In this document: positions 51,548-60,972 of the stretch, one piece after another
Numbering within the stretch: position 1 is the first letter of the stretch
How the letters are laid out: each line of letters opens with the position of its first letter
Source of the DNA: an uncultured Clostridia bacterium
GTDB lineage: Bacteria; Bacillota; Clostridia; Christensenellales; Borkfalkiaceae
Direction of reading: 5' to 3'
DNA length: 64,000 bases
Assembly (NCBI GenBank): GCA_944328665.1
Contig: CALVHS010000029.1
Span: forward strand, 1 to 64,000
The notes under the pieces: model-generated
Told to the model about the DNA's origin: nothing
Database searches by the model: none
The model's input: only the letters and a program-made list of their open reading frames with translations
Program-made: the position numbers and the translations under genes

Positions 51548-52447
51548 ATGACCAAAATTTTGTGGAAAAAGGGGACGAAATTCGCCGCCACGCTGATTGC
51601 GGCGCTGTTTGTCTTTACGGCGGCGTTCGCTTTTGCGGGCTGTGAATCTAAGCGGCCCGAAATTTCTATCCGCATCTCTTTTAACGAAGAGACGTACGAT
51701 CTCGAATACGAACTGTACCGCAATATGTACCCGCAGACGGTCGCCCACTATCTTGAACTCATCGAGATGGACTACTTCGACGGCACCGTCATCAGCGATT
51801 ATTTGGACGATCGCATGGTCGGCGGCGGGTATACGTATGAAGGCGAGGATATCGCAGAAGATCTCGTGGAAAAGGACTACGACGGCGCGACCAAAGACGC
51901 GGACGGCAACGTGACCCTCAAAAACATCTCCGTCTGGGCGGACAGCGGCAAAGAGACGGCGTACAACACCCTCTACGGCGAATTTTCCGCCAACGGTTTC
52001 ACGGTGGAAAACAACGGCCTGACCAACGCCCTCGGCGCGCTCGGGACGTATTATTACACGCCGGAAGTGACCGCGGGCGGCGCGCCCACCGTCTATGTAC
52101 AGCGCAACAGCGACGGGGAGATGGACACGCGCTCGTATTGCTATAACGCCGCGACCGACCTTTTTTATCTGTACACGGGCTCGTCCGGTTCGGACAGCAA
52201 GTTCTGCACCTTCGGGCTGTTGAAGGAAGGGGACAAGGAGACCTTCCAATCGCTGCTCGGCGCGATCGAGGCGTATACGCTCGACGTGCTCAACGGCGGC
52301 GATGAAGAGGGCTCGGAGATCTTTACGACCGAAAGGCAGATGATCATCGAGGACGAATATTGGATGGAGAACAGTTACGAAGACATCACCTTCCACATTC
52401 CCCGCAGCAAGATCGTCATCGAAGAGATCAAAGTCACAAAATATTGA
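51548..52447 (+). CDS. Lipoprotein with cyclophilin-type peptidyl-prolyl isomerase domain
   Basis: 299 aa. Signal peptide with lipobox FAFAGC. The following domain (ISIRISFNEETYDLEYELYRN, split by eye; PQTVAHYLELIEMDYFDGTV) follows cyclophilin order, in which relatives read ELYPDIAPNTVANFL. The usual catalytic FHR is replaced by ISDYLDD, so isomerase activity is doubtful. Probably an extracytoplasmic folding helper anchored to the membrane. Start ATG 51548 after AAGGAGGCTGT; an earlier in-frame TTG lies in the promoter. Confidence 0.75.
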   Translation: MTKILWKKGTKFAATLIAALFVFTAAFAFAGCESKRPEISIRISFNEETYDLEYELYRNMYPQTVAHYLELIEMDYFDGTVISDYLDDRMVGGGYTYEGEDIAEDLVEKDYDGATKDADGNVTLKNISVWADSGKETAYNTLYGEFSANGFTVENNGLTNALGALGTYYYTPEVTAGGAPTVYVQRNSDGEMDTRSYCYNAATDLFYLYTGSSGSDSKFCTFGLLKEGDKETFQSLLGAIEAYTLDVLNGGDEEGSEIFTTERQMIIEDEYWMENSYEDITFHIPRSKIVIEEIKVTKY

Positions 52448-52454
52448 CCGCGCC

Positions 52455-52487
52455 CCCGCGGCGGAGCATCCGCCGCGGGAGTTTTTT
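52455..52487 (+). terminator. Terminator after the cyclophilin-like gene
   Basis: CCCGCGGCGG (52455-52464), loop AGCAT, CCGCCGCGGG (52470-52479), AG and six Ts (52482-52487), more Ts after GTT. Confidence 0.85.
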
Positions 52488-52516
52488 GTTTTTTTTCACG
52501 AAACGTTCACATCCGA

Positions 52517-52545
52517 TTGCTTTTTGCGGGCGGGAGTGTTATAAT
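52517..52545 (+). promoter_or_regulatory. Promoter of uraA-upp
   Basis: TTGCTT (52517-52522), 17 bases, TATAAT (52540-52545). The ~60-base leader holds a small GCGGGGCTGCCGC hairpin but no clear PyrR site. Confidence 0.6.
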
Positions 52546-52610
52546 AAGGCGATGTGTTTTGCGGGGCTGCCGCAGGGCACAAAAAATTTTACCGTTTGGG
52601 GGTTTTACCA

Positions 52611-54074
52611 ATGAATCTGATCTACGGCGTAAAGGACAGGCCCGCGCCCGGAAGGTTGATCCTGTTTGCCCTGCAGCAGCTGCTCGCCATCCTCGCGGCG
52701 ACGATCACCGTGCCGATCGTGGTCAGCGGCAATACGGGGTACGACTTGTCCATTTCCGCGGCACTCTTCGGCGCAGGCGCGGGAACGCTCGTTTACCTGC
52801 TCTTTACCAAGTTCAAAAGCCCTGTCTTTTTGGGCAGCTCTTTTGCCTTTATCGGCTCAATGAGCGCCGCGCTCGCAGGCGGCGTGTCGGCGGCGCTCGG
52901 CTATTTCGGGCTCATCATCGGCGCCGTCTTTGCCGGGCTCGTCTACGTCGTCATCGCCCTGATCGTCAAGCTGGCCGGGGTCAAATGGATCGATAAATTC
53001 ATGCCCGCCGCGGTCATCGGGCCGACGGTCGCATTGATCGGGCTTTCCCTCGCGGGCAGCGCCGTGCAGAACGCCCTCGGCGGCATCAGCCTGGACGCCG
53101 ATACGGGCAGTTACCTGATGGATACCAATGCCATACTCTGCCTGATCTGCGCGCTCGTCGCGCTTGCCGTTGTCATCGTCTGTTCCGTGTACGGCAAAAA
53201 GATGCTCAAAATGATCCCCTTTATCATCGGGATCCTCGCGGGGTATGCGGTCGCCGCCGTCTTTACGGGGTTTAGCTATCTCCCCGGGGCGGAGAGCATG
53301 CGCATCATCGATTTTTCCGTCTTTAAGAACATGGAATGGGTGCCGGATTTCACCTTTGTGGAGGCGTTTTTCAGCGGAGAATGGACGGCGGAAAAGGGGA
53401 TCGGCAGCTATATCGGCACCATCGCCGTGGCATATATCCCCGTCGCCTTCGTCGTCTTTGCCGAACATCTCGCCGACCATAAAAACATCTCTTCCATCAT
53501 CGGCAGCGATCTCCTGCGCGAACCGGGGCTTTCGAGGACTCTCCTCGGCGACGGCGTCGGTTCGATGGTGGGCGCCGTATTCGGCGGCTGCCCCAACACG
53601 ACGTACGGCGAATCCATCGCCTGCGTCGCCATTTCCGGCAACGCGTCCGTCGTCTCCATCCTGCTGACGTCTATCCTCGCCGTCGTCTTTTCCTTCGTCG
53701 CGCCGTTTGTGACTTTTCTCTCCAGCATCCCCTCCTGCGTGATGGGCGGCGTCTGCATCGCGCTGTACGGCTTTATCGCCGTCAGCGGGCTGAAGATGGT
53801 GCAAAAGGTCGACCTGAACGATAACGGCAACCTGTTCACCGTTTCCGCCGTGTTGGTCACGGGCGTGGGCGGCATGGCGATGACCTTCGGAAAGATCACG
53901 ATCACCGCGATCGCCGTTGCCTTGATCCTCGGCGTTTTGACCAACGGTCTCGTCAAACTCGGCAAAAAGAAGGCGGGCTCGCCCGAAGCGCCCGCGGCGG
54001 AGGCGGCGGACGCCGCAGGCGCCGCAAGCGCGGAAGAGGGCGCGGCAGAGGAGGACGGCGATGCAGGAGTATAA
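52611..54074 (+). CDS. uraA: Uracil:cation symporter (NCS2 family)
   Basis: 487 aa with 12-14 membrane segments. [20 protein letters not shown] starts the fold; [12 protein letters not shown] lies mid-protein, and EHLADHKN with [11 protein letters not shown] form the substrate site of the UraA/NCS2 family (His and Glu present). A hydrophilic tail of ~35 Ala/Glu/Gly residues ([20 protein letters not shown]) is unusual. ATG 52611 lies after TTTGGGGGTTTTACC. Its end overlaps upp by 14 bases, so uptake and salvage are coupled. Confidence 0.93.
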   Translation: MNLIYGVKDRPAPGRLILFALQQLLAILAATITVPIVVSGNTGYDLSISAALFGAGAGTLVYLLFTKFKSPVFLGSSFAFIGSMSAALAGGVSAALGYFGLIIGAVFAGLVYVVIALIVKLAGVKWIDKFMPAAVIGPTVALIGLSLAGSAVQNALGGISLDADTGSYLMDTNAILCLICALVALAVVIVCSVYGKKMLKMIPFIIGILAGYAVAAVFTGFSYLPGAESMRIIDFSVFKNMEWVPDFTFVEAFFSGEWTAEKGIGSYIGTIAVAYIPVAFVVFAEHLADHKNISSIIGSDLLREPGLSRTLLGDGVGSMVGAVFGGCPNTTYGESIACVAISGNASVVSILLTSILAVVFSFVAPFVTFLSSIPSCVMGGVCIALYGFIAVSGLKMVQKVDLNDNGNLFTVSAVLVTGVGGMAMTFGKITITAIAVALILGVLTNGLVKLGKKKAGSPEAPAAEAADAAGAASAEEGAAEEDGDAGV

Positions 54075-54699
54075 AAACGTATTCGTATTCGACCATCCCC
54101 TCATCAAGCACAAGATCTCCATCTTGCGGGACAAAAACACGGGCATGAAGGAGTTCCGCGAATTGGTGGAGGAGATCACCCAGATCATGACGTATGTCAG
54201 CATGGGCGACGTGCCGCTGTCTCCCGTCGAGGTGGAGACCCCGCTCGAAAAGACGGTCGGTTACCGCATCCCGGAAGAGAGCATCGCCATCGTGCCCATC
54301 CTGCGCGCGGGATTGGGCATGGTCAACGGCGTGCATAAAGTGCTTCCCACGGCGCGCGTCGGACATATCGGCATGTACCGCGACGAGGAGACGCTCGAAC
54401 CGCAGGAATATTATTGCAAACTGCCCGAGGGCATCGAAAAAAAGACGGTCATCCTCGTCGATCCCATGCTTGCCACGGGCGGCTCCGCCTGCGACGCGCT
54501 GGCGGCGCTCAAAAAGCGCGGGTGCAAAAATATCCGCATGATGTCCATCATCGCCGCGCCCGAAGGGATCGAGCGCATCGCGCGCGAACATCCCGACGTG
54601 CAGGTGTACGTCTCCACGCTCGACCGCCAACTTAACGAAAACGGCTACATCCTGCCCGGCCTCGGCGACGCGGGCGACAGGCTGTTCGGCACAAAGTAG
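54061..54699 (+). CDS. upp: Uracil phosphoribosyltransferase
   Basis: Converts uracil and PRPP to UMP, 212 aa. [25 protein letters not shown] and the PRPP loop [12 protein letters not shown]-terminal uracil loop [13 protein letters not shown]. The start overlaps uraA in another frame. Confidence 0.96.
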   Translation: MQEYKNVFVFDHPLIKHKISILRDKNTGMKEFRELVEEITQIMTYVSMGDVPLSPVEVETPLEKTVGYRIPEESIAIVPILRAGLGMVNGVHKVLPTARVGHIGMYRDEETLEPQEYYCKLPEGIEKKTVILVDPMLATGGSACDALAALKKRGCKNIRMMSIIAAPEGIERIAREHPDVQVYVSTLDRQLNENGYILPGLGDAGDRLFGTK

Positions 54700-54720
54700 A
54701 AGGTTTTTACAAAAGGAAAA

Positions 54721-54750
54721 GGGGGCGCGCCGCTTTTGCGGCGCGCCCCC
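54721..54750. terminator. Bidirectional terminator after upp
   Basis: GGGGGCGCGCCGC (54721-54733), loop TTTT, GCGGCGCGCCCCC (54738-54750). The A-rich left flank (AAAAGGAAAA) gives the U tract for the leftward DUF4250 gene. Confidence 0.78.
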
Positions 54751-54758
54751 GCTGCCTG

Positions 54759-54941
54759 TCAGCGGATCGGAACAAAGCGGTTCGTCCCTTCGTCATAGCG
54801 GTAGCCCGCTTCGGCGAGGGAGGCGGCGATCTCCTCTTCGGGCAGGGCCATGTCGTCGCACAGGGCGGCAAGGCTCGGGTACAAGTCGCGCAGCTTGGTG
54901 TTGATATAGCTCAAAAGCATTTCGGGGTCTTTGGGCAGCAT
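54759..54941 (-). CDS. Small DUF4250-domain protein
   Basis: 60 aa. LPKDPEMLLSYINTKLRDLYPSL and LCDDMALPEEEIAASLAEAGY (both split by eye) match DUF4250 (PF14056), a compact all-helical protein common in Clostridia with no assigned function. Start ATG 54941 after GGAGGTGCCGCC; an in-frame upstream ATG at 54992 is in the promoter. Confidence 0.85.
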   Translation of the reverse strand: MLPKDPEMLLSYINTKLRDLYPSLAALCDDMALPEEEIAASLAEAGYRYDEGTNRFVPIR

Positions 54942-54963
54942 GGCGGCACCTCCGGTTTTTTCT

Positions 54964-54992
54964 ATTATACCACGTCGGGCGGCAAAGGGCAA
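54964..54992 (-). promoter_or_regulatory. Promoter of the DUF4250 gene
   Basis: Minus-strand TTGCCC (54987-54992), 17 bases, TATAAT (54964-54969). Confidence 0.6.
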
Positions 54993-55021
54993 ATGTTCGC
55001 AGAAAAAACGGCAAAAATCGC

Positions 55022-55049
55022 TTGACGGGCGCGCCGCCGTGAGTATAAT
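55022..55049 (+). promoter_or_regulatory. Promoter of the anion permease gene
   Basis: TTGACG (55022-55027), 16-base spacer, TATAAT (55044-55049). Confidence 0.65.
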
Positions 55050-55078
55050 AAAAGTGTTTACGAGCGGAGAAAAACGGT

Positions 55079-56242
55079 ATGGAAGAGAAGAACATACAGG
55101 CGCCCCTTTCCAAAAAACGGCGGGCGATCCTCGCGGTGGGGCACTTTTTCAAGAGCAGCGTGGTGCTGCTGGCGGCGCTCGCCGCGGCGGCGGTCACTTG
55201 CTTTTTTGTTCCCTTTGACAGGGAATATCTCGGCTATTTCGATCTGCGCACCCTTTCCTGCCTCTTTTGCACGCTGGCGGTGGTGGCGGCGTTCAAAAAT
55301 ATCCGCTTTTTCGTCTGGCTGGCGGATATCATCGTGCGCCGCTTCAAAAACATGCGCAACATCGTGCTGGCGCTCGTGTTCGTCACCTATTTCGGCTCTA
55401 TGATCATGGCAAACGACATGGCGCTCATCACCTTTCTGCCCCTCGGCTGGTTCGTGCTCGACTCCTGCGGCAACAGGCGGCTGGCGGCGTTCACCTTCAT
55501 CATGCAGAACATCGCCGCCAACCTCGGCGGCATGCTCACGCCCTTCGGCAATCCGCAAAACCTGTATCTCTACTCTTATTTTTCCATCGCCGCGGGGGAA
55601 TTTTTCAAGATCATGGCGCTGCCCTTCGCGGTCGCTTTCCTGCTCATCCTCGGCGTCTGTCTCTTCGTCAAGCCGGAAAAGGCGGAGGTGCGCTCCTCGC
55701 CCAAAAAGACGCCCCCCGTCTGGCGGATCGCCGTATATACGGCGCTCTTCGTCTTTTCGGTGCTCATCGTGTTTCGCGTCTTTCCCTATTATTGGGGGCT
55801 GCTGGCGGTGGCGGCGGCGCTTCTCGTCCTCGATTGGCGCGCGATCGCCCGCGTCGATTACGGCCTGCTTTTGACCTTTTGCGCCTTTTTCGTGTTTTCG
55901 GGGAACATGGCGCGCATCCCCGCGGTGGAAAAATTCCTTGCCGGGCTCATCGCGCTCGACCCGCTCGCCTTCGGCGTTTTATCCTGTCAGGTCATCTCCA
56001 ACGTTCCCTCGGCGGTGCTGCTGTCCAAATTCACGTCCGACTATGCGGGCCTTTTGGTGGCGGTCAACATCGGCGGGCTGGGCACGCCCATCGCTTCTCT
56101 CGCCAGCCTCATTACCCTCAACACCTACCGCCGCGTCTGCCCGGGCGATACCGGGCGTTACGTCCTCAAATTTTTGCTGCTGAATTTCTCCTTTCTCGCC
56201 GTTTTGCTCGGCGTCGGCTATCTCAACGCCCTGCTCGTCTGA
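55079..56242 (+). CDS. SLC13/ArsB-type anion permease
   Basis: 387 aa with about ten membrane segments. FGSMIMANDMALITFLPL and the hairpin-forming IAANLGGMLTPFGNPQNLYLY, then VISNVPSAVLLSKF and GGLGTPIASLASLITLN, are the two helical hairpin regions of the ion transporter superfamily that includes ArsB, CitT and NhaD. Substrate could be citrate or another carboxylate, arsenite or a similar ion; no arsR or citrate enzymes are adjacent. Start ATG 55079 after CGGAGAAAAACGGT. Confidence 0.85.
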   Translation: MEEKNIQAPLSKKRRAILAVGHFFKSSVVLLAALAAAAVTCFFVPFDREYLGYFDLRTLSCLFCTLAVVAAFKNIRFFVWLADIIVRRFKNMRNIVLALVFVTYFGSMIMANDMALITFLPLGWFVLDSCGNRRLAAFTFIMQNIAANLGGMLTPFGNPQNLYLYSYFSIAAGEFFKIMALPFAVAFLLILGVCLFVKPEKAEVRSSPKKTPPVWRIAVYTALFVFSVLIVFRVFPYYWGLLAVAAALLVLDWRAIARVDYGLLLTFCAFFVFSGNMARIPAVEKFLAGLIALDPLAFGVLSCQVISNVPSAVLLSKFTSDYAGLLVAVNIGGLGTPIASLASLITLNTYRRVCPGDTGRYVLKFLLLNFSFLAVLLGVGYLNALLV

Positions 56243-56321
56243 CGGGGCAAAGCTTAAGGCCGCACGCGCAAAGAAGGAGCATCAAAAAGCGTTCCGCGCA
56301 TCCAGGCGCGCCTTCCGACGC

Positions 56322-56340
56322 GGCGCAATGCGCCTTTTTT
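56322..56340 (+). terminator. Terminator after the anion permease
   Basis: GGCGC (56322-56326), GCGCC (56330-56334), then six Ts. Short stem but well placed. The rest of the 56243-56420 gap shows nothing else. Confidence 0.6.
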
Positions 56341-56421
56341 GTCTCTAAGCCGCCGCCGTGCCGCTTCTCGCTCCGCCTTTTTCGGCTTGTCATTTTTTCG
56401 CGGAAAATTTTAAAAAAAGGA

Positions 56422-56450
56422 TTGACAACGGGCACATTGTGTGGTAAACT
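56422..56450 (+). promoter_or_regulatory. Promoter of the uxaBAC operon
   Basis: TTGACA (56422-56427), 17-base spacer, TAAACT (56445-56450). Confidence 0.8.
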
Positions 56451-56463
56451 TTTGACAAACGGG

Positions 56464-56481
56464 AATGTAAGCGCTTACAAA
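56464..56481. promoter_or_regulatory. Perfect cre box (LacI/CcpA-type operator)
   Basis: AATGTAAGCGCTTACAAA matches the cre consensus WWTGNAARCGNWWWCAWW at every position and contains a perfect 14-base palindrome. It lies about 8-25 bases downstream of the expected transcription start, so bound CcpA-HPr would block initiation or elongation. A dedicated LacI-family uronate repressor could use the same palindrome. Confidence 0.82.
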
Positions 56482-56575
56482 CGCGTTTGCCGTTCCTTCC
56501 TTTTTGTCGGCAGACGGGGCGGACGGCCGATGCCGCCGGCGTTTTAAATTTTCAGGAGGGGAAGATCGTCTCGCT

Positions 56576-58003
56576 ATGCGCAATATCGCGGAAAAATTTG
56601 CCAAAGAGAAAAAATTGACTGAAAAAGTCCTCATGTTCGGGGAAGGGAATTTCCTGCGCGCTTTTATCGGCAGGATCGTCAAAAACTGCAACGACGCGTG
56701 CGGTTACGGTGGCAGCATCGTCGCGCTGCAAGGAACGGAAAAGGGGATGTGCGACGTGATCAACGCGCAGGACGGCCTGTATACGTTGGTCGAGCGCGGC
56801 ATCGAAAGGGGCGTGCCTGTCGTGCGCGAGACGGTGATCGACTGTCTCAGCCGCTGCATCGATCCCTTCCGGGATTACGGCGCTTTTTTGCAGACGGCGC
56901 ACGCGCCCGCAATGCGCGTGGTCGTCTCCAATACGACGGAGTTCGGCATCTGTTACGATCCGGGCGAGCCGTCCGCGCGCCCGCACAAAAATTTCCCCGC
57001 TAAACTCACGGATTGGCTGTACGAGCGCTTTTTGGCGCTCGGAGAGGGGGGCGGCGTGCTGATCTTGCCCTGCGAACTCATCGAGGACAACGCAAAACAG
57101 CTTGCCGGGCATGTATTCCGCTATGCGCGGGAGTGGGGGCTCGGCGAGCCTTTCCTGCAATGGCTGCGCTCGCGCTGCCGCTTTTGCGGCACGCTGGTCG
57201 ACAGGGTGGTGTCCGGCTATCCCGCGGAAGAGGGGACGGCGATGGAAAAACGATTGGGCTACCGGGACGCGCTGATCGATGTGTGCGAACCGTTTTTGCT
57301 GTGGGTCATCGATTCCGCGCAGCCGATCGACGAATATCTGCCCGTATCCCGCTGCGGGGCGGACGTCATCGTCACGACCGATCTCGCCTCGTTCAGGACG
57401 CGCAAGGTGCGCATCCTGAACGGCGCGCATACGAGCAGCGTCCCCGCCGGGTATCTGTGCGGGTTTGAGACGGTGGACAAACTCGTCGCCGATCCCGTCT
57501 TTTTCTCTTTCATAGACGGCGAAATGCGGGAGGAGATCATCCCGTCTTTCGACGGCGCCGCGCTGCAAAAGTATGCCGAGGAGGTGTACGAGCGCTTCCG
57601 CAACCCCTTCGTGCATCACAGGCTCTCTTCCATCGTGCTCAACTCCGTCTCCAAATTCCGCGCGCGCGTGCTCGTCAGCATCGAGGACTGCGTCGGGCGG
57701 GGGATCCGTCCCTCCCGCCTCTTCTTTTCTTTGGCGGCGCTCCTCGTCTTTTATGAACGGGAGATGGACGGAGCGGTGCGCGACGAAAAGGTCTATACCG
57801 ACCGCCTGCGCGCCTATTTTGCGGAGGCGCCCGCGCTCGGCAGGCGGAAGATGCTGCGGCGCATCCTGTCCGACGAGGTGCTGTGGGGAAAAGACCTCAC
57901 CGCGATCGAAGGGTTGGAGGAGGGCGTTGCCGCCGCCGACGAAAGCATCGCCGCTTTGGGAATGTATTGCGCCGTGGAGCAGGCGGCGAGGGGGAAAGGA
58001 TGA
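56576..58003 (+). CDS. uxaB: Tagaturonate reductase
   Basis: NADH-dependent reduction of D-tagaturonate to D-altronate in galacturonate breakdown, 475 aa. Mannitol-dehydrogenase family: VLMFGEGNFLRAFIG for NAD binding, VSNTTEFGI, the KVRILNGAHTSSVP substrate box and NPFVHHRLSSIVLNS near the C-terminus. Name chosen over fructuronate reductase because altronate dehydratase follows. ATG 56576 lies 14 bases after AGGAGGGG, longer than normal; no closer start codon fits. Its stop overlaps uxaA (ATGA). Confidence 0.9.
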   Translation: MRNIAEKFAKEKKLTEKVLMFGEGNFLRAFIGRIVKNCNDACGYGGSIVALQGTEKGMCDVINAQDGLYTLVERGIERGVPVVRETVIDCLSRCIDPFRDYGAFLQTAHAPAMRVVVSNTTEFGICYDPGEPSARPHKNFPAKLTDWLYERFLALGEGGGVLILPCELIEDNAKQLAGHVFRYAREWGLGEPFLQWLRSRCRFCGTLVDRVVSGYPAEEGTAMEKRLGYRDALIDVCEPFLLWVIDSAQPIDEYLPVSRCGADVIVTTDLASFRTRKVRILNGAHTSSVPAGYLCGFETVDKLVADPVFFSFIDGEMREEIIPSFDGAALQKYAEEVYERFRNPFVHHRLSSIVLNSVSKFRARVLVSIEDCVGRGIRPSRLFFSLAALLVFYEREMDGAVRDEKVYTDRLRAYFAEAPALGRRKMLRRILSDEVLWGKDLTAIEGLEEGVAAADESIAALGMYCAVEQAARGKG

Positions 58004-59466
58004 AGGGGCTCTTGCTGCATTCCGGCGACAACGTCGCCGTCGTCACCGCCCAAACGGAGCGGGGGGAAGAGGTCGGCGTGAACGGCAGGCGGATCGTCGC
58101 CGCCGACGGGATCCCCGCCCTGCATAAGATCGCCCTGTGCGATATCCCCGCCGGGGAAAAGGTGTACAAATACGGCTATCCGATCGGCGTCTCTCTCGGG
58201 ATCCGCTGCGGCGAACACGTGCATGTGCAAAATTTGCGTTCCGCCTTGCAAGAACGGGACGAATACCGCTATGCGCCCGCCCCTTCCGCCCTGCCTGCCT
58301 ATCCCGACCGCACGTTTGCGGCATACCGCCGCGCCGACGGGCGGGTGGGCATCCGCAACCAGATCTTGATCGTGCCGACGGTCGGCTGCGTCAACGGCGT
58401 CTGCGAAGAGATCGCGCGCGTCGCGCGGGAGAAGAGCGGCTATACGGAGATCTACGCGATGCCGCATCCGTACGGCTGTTCGCAGCTGCACGACGATCTG
58501 CGCGCCACGCGCGAGATCCTGGCGGGCTTGGCGTCCAACCCGAACAACGGCGGCGTGATCGCCCTCTCGCTCGGGTGCGAAAACAATACGCTGGACGGGT
58601 TTTTGCGCAGCCTTCGCCTCTCCGATCCGTCGCGCCTGCGCTCGATGCGCACACAGGACGCGGGAGACGAACTGGAAAAGGGTGTCGCGTTCGCCTGCGA
58701 ACTGGCGGAACTGTGTCGGGCGGATGTGCGGACGGAGTGCCGGCTGAGCGATCTGAAGATCGGCTTGAAATGCGGCGGTTCCGACGCCTTCAGCGGCATC
58801 ACCGCCAATCCCGTCGTCGGCGCCTTGGCGGATAAACTGATCGGGGCGGGCGGCTGCGCGGTCATGACGGAGATCCCCGAAATGTTCGGGGCGGAGCAGC
58901 AGCTGCTCGACCGCTGTGTGTCCGAAGAAAAATTCCGCGCCCTCGCGCAGGTCATTCAGGATTTTAAGCATTATTTTGTCAGCCACGGAGAAAAGGTGGG
59001 GGAAAACCCCTCCCCCGGCAACCGAGAGGGCGGGATCACGACGCTGGAAGAAAAATCTCTCGGCTGCGTGCTCAAGGGAGGGCATTCCGCCGTCATCGAC
59101 GTCGTGCGCTACGGGGGAGAGGCGTGCAATCCCGGGCTCACCGTTCTGGAAGCGCCCGGGAACGACGGGACGGCGCTGACCGCGCTGGCGGCGGCAGGGG
59201 CGCAGCTCGTCCTCTTTACGACGGGCAGGGGCACGCCGCTCGGCGGCATCGTGCCCACGATCAAGATCTCGTCCAACCATGCCCTCGCCGCGGCAAAACC
59301 GCATTGGATCGATTTCGACGCGGCGAGCGCCTTCGGCTGCGGCATCGCGGGCGCCGCGGAAGAATTGATGCGGCTCATCCTCCGCACGGCGGACGGCACG
59401 CCCGTCGCCGCGGAGCGGAACCGCTGCCGCGAGATCGCGATCTGGAAGCGCGGCGTCACTTTGTGA
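58000..59466 (+). CDS. uxaA: Altronate dehydratase
   Basis: Dehydrates D-altronate to 2-keto-3-deoxygluconate, 488 aa. N-terminal SAF domain (about 1-80; LHSGDNVAVVT), then the UxaA core with GVNGVCEEIA-like VNGVCEEIARVA, PHPYGCSQLHDD, LGCENNTLD, KCGGSDAFSGITANPVVG and FTTGRGTPLGG. Cysteines likely hold an iron centre. Start ATG 58000 overlaps the uxaB stop. Confidence 0.93.
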   Translation: MKGLLLHSGDNVAVVTAQTERGEEVGVNGRRIVAADGIPALHKIALCDIPAGEKVYKYGYPIGVSLGIRCGEHVHVQNLRSALQERDEYRYAPAPSALPAYPDRTFAAYRRADGRVGIRNQILIVPTVGCVNGVCEEIARVAREKSGYTEIYAMPHPYGCSQLHDDLRATREILAGLASNPNNGGVIALSLGCENNTLDGFLRSLRLSDPSRLRSMRTQDAGDELEKGVAFACELAELCRADVRTECRLSDLKIGLKCGGSDAFSGITANPVVGALADKLIGAGGCAVMTEIPEMFGAEQQLLDRCVSEEKFRALAQVIQDFKHYFVSHGEKVGENPSPGNREGGITTLEEKSLGCVLKGGHSAVIDVVRYGGEACNPGLTVLEAPGNDGTALTALAAAGAQLVLFTTGRGTPLGGIVPTIKISSNHALAAAKPHWIDFDAASAFGCGIAGAAEELMRLILRTADGTPVAAERNRCREIAIWKRGVTL

Positions 59467-59486
59467 TCGTCGGAAAGGAGAAAAAA

Positions 59487-60884
59487 GTGCAAGAATTTAT
59501 CGGAAAAGATTTTTTGTTGACGAACGAAACGGCGAAGCGCCTGTATCACGAACACGCGGCAGGGATGCCGATCTTCGATTATCATTGCCACCTTTCGGAA
59601 AAGGAGATCGAACGGGACGAGCCGTTTGAGGACTTTTTTATGCTGTGGCTGGGCGGCGACCATTACAAATGGAGGCTGATGCGCAACTTCGGCATAGACG
59701 AGCGCTTCATCACGGGGGACGCTTCGCATAAAGAAAAATTCGAGGCGTATGTATGCGCCCTCGAAAGGGCGTACGGCAACCCGCTCTATCATTGGTCGCA
59801 TATGGAACTGCGCGCCTATTTCGGCATAGAAGAGCGCATCTGTACCGCCAATGCGGACGCCGTTTGGGAAAAGGCGAACGGATATATCCGTTCGCACAGG
59901 CTTTCTCCCGCTTCGCTGATCGCAGGTTCGAATGTCAGGACGGTCTGCACGACGAACGAGATCTTCGACGATCTGCGCATCTTCGGCCGCATCCGCGAAA
60001 AGGGATATCCTTTCCGCGTTCTGCCCACTTTCCGCGCGGATAAGGTCATGAATATCGACGACCCCGCCTTTGCCGCGCATCTCGGCAAGCTGTGCGCCCT
60101 CACGGGGGAACTGCGCTCTTTGGACGAACTGGAAGAGGCGATCGTCCTGCGCGTAGGACAATTCCGGGCGGCGGGCGCCGTCGCCGCGGATATCGCCCTG
60201 CAGAGGGTGTATCCTCCTCTCCCTCGAAAGGAGGCGGCGCAGGCATTTGCCGCCGCCCGCCGCGGGGAGCCCGTTTCCGAAGCGCAGGCCGCCGCGTATA
60301 AATCGTTTGTGACGCAAACGGTCATGCGCGCCTGTGCGGCGAAGGGGCTTGCCGTGCAGCTGCACATCGGCGCGATGCGCAACAACAACAGCCGCATGTT
60401 TGCCCGCTTGGGCGCGGATACAGGCTATGACAGCATCGACGACGGCGTCGGCATATCGGCGCTGGCGCGGCTGATGGACGTCCTCGACGGTGCGGGCGAA
60501 CTGCCTAAAACGGTGCTTTTCAACTTGAATCCCGCATGGAATCTGCCGCTGACGACGCTTGCGGGGTGTTTTCAGGATGCGAGCGCGCGCGGCAAGATCC
60601 AATTCGGCCCCGCGTGGTGGTTCCTCGATCATCTGGACGGGATCCGGGCACAATTGGACGCGCTTGCCGCGACGGGGCATATCGCCACGTTTATCGGCAT
60701 GCTGACGGACAGCCGCAGCTTTTTGTCCTATCCCCGTCACCATTATTTCAGGCGCATCCTGTGCGATTGGCTGGGCCGCAAGGCGGAGGCGGGCGAGATC
60801 GGCTACGACTTCGACGCGTTTGCCGCCGTCGTGCGCGATATCTGTTACAACAATGCCGCCGCCTATTTCGGTGCGGATACATGA
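59487..60884 (+). CDS. uxaC: Glucuronate/galacturonate isomerase
   Basis: Isomerises D-galacturonate to tagaturonate and glucuronate to fructuronate, 465 aa amidohydrolase barrel. The metal motif HCH is in IFDYHCHLS (His33, His35); MNIDDPAFAAHLGKL-type middle, AVQLHIGAMRNNN and QFGPAWWFLDHLDGI are diagnostic. Start GTG 59487 after GGAAAGGAGAAAAAA; no ATG is nearby. Third gene of the operon, which converts galacturonate to KDG; KDG kinase and aldolase are not in the window. Confidence 0.94.
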   Translation: MQEFIGKDFLLTNETAKRLYHEHAAGMPIFDYHCHLSEKEIERDEPFEDFFMLWLGGDHYKWRLMRNFGIDERFITGDASHKEKFEAYVCALERAYGNPLYHWSHMELRAYFGIEERICTANADAVWEKANGYIRSHRLSPASLIAGSNVRTVCTTNEIFDDLRIFGRIREKGYPFRVLPTFRADKVMNIDDPAFAAHLGKLCALTGELRSLDELEEAIVLRVGQFRAAGAVAADIALQRVYPPLPRKEAAQAFAAARRGEPVSEAQAAAYKSFVTQTVMRACAAKGLAVQLHIGAMRNNNSRMFARLGADTGYDSIDDGVGISALARLMDVLDGAGELPKTVLFNLNPAWNLPLTTLAGCFQDASARGKIQFGPAWWFLDHLDGIRAQLDALAATGHIATFIGMLTDSRSFLSYPRHHYFRRILCDWLGRKAEAGEIGYDFDAFAAVVRDICYNNAAAYFGADT

Positions 60885-60885
60885 C

Positions 60886-60917
60886 GGCGGGATCGAAGAG
60901 GGAATGCGATCCCCGCC
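60886..60917 (+). terminator. Weak hairpin after uxaC
   Basis: GGCGGGATCG (60886-60895) pairs with CGAT-C-CCCGCC (60907-60917, one bulged C). A second small CCCTT/AAGGG hairpin follows; neither has a T run. Confidence 0.38.
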
Positions 60918-60972
60918 GCCCTTAAAAGGGGACGGGCCCGCTGCGCCGTTTTGGGGCTGCGTAAAATAAATT

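Noticed and set aside
52546-52610. Riboswitch or PyrR site in the uraA leader
   Set aside because: Leader is ~60 bases with only one small GC hairpin and no terminator, too little for a known riboswitch or PyrR loop.
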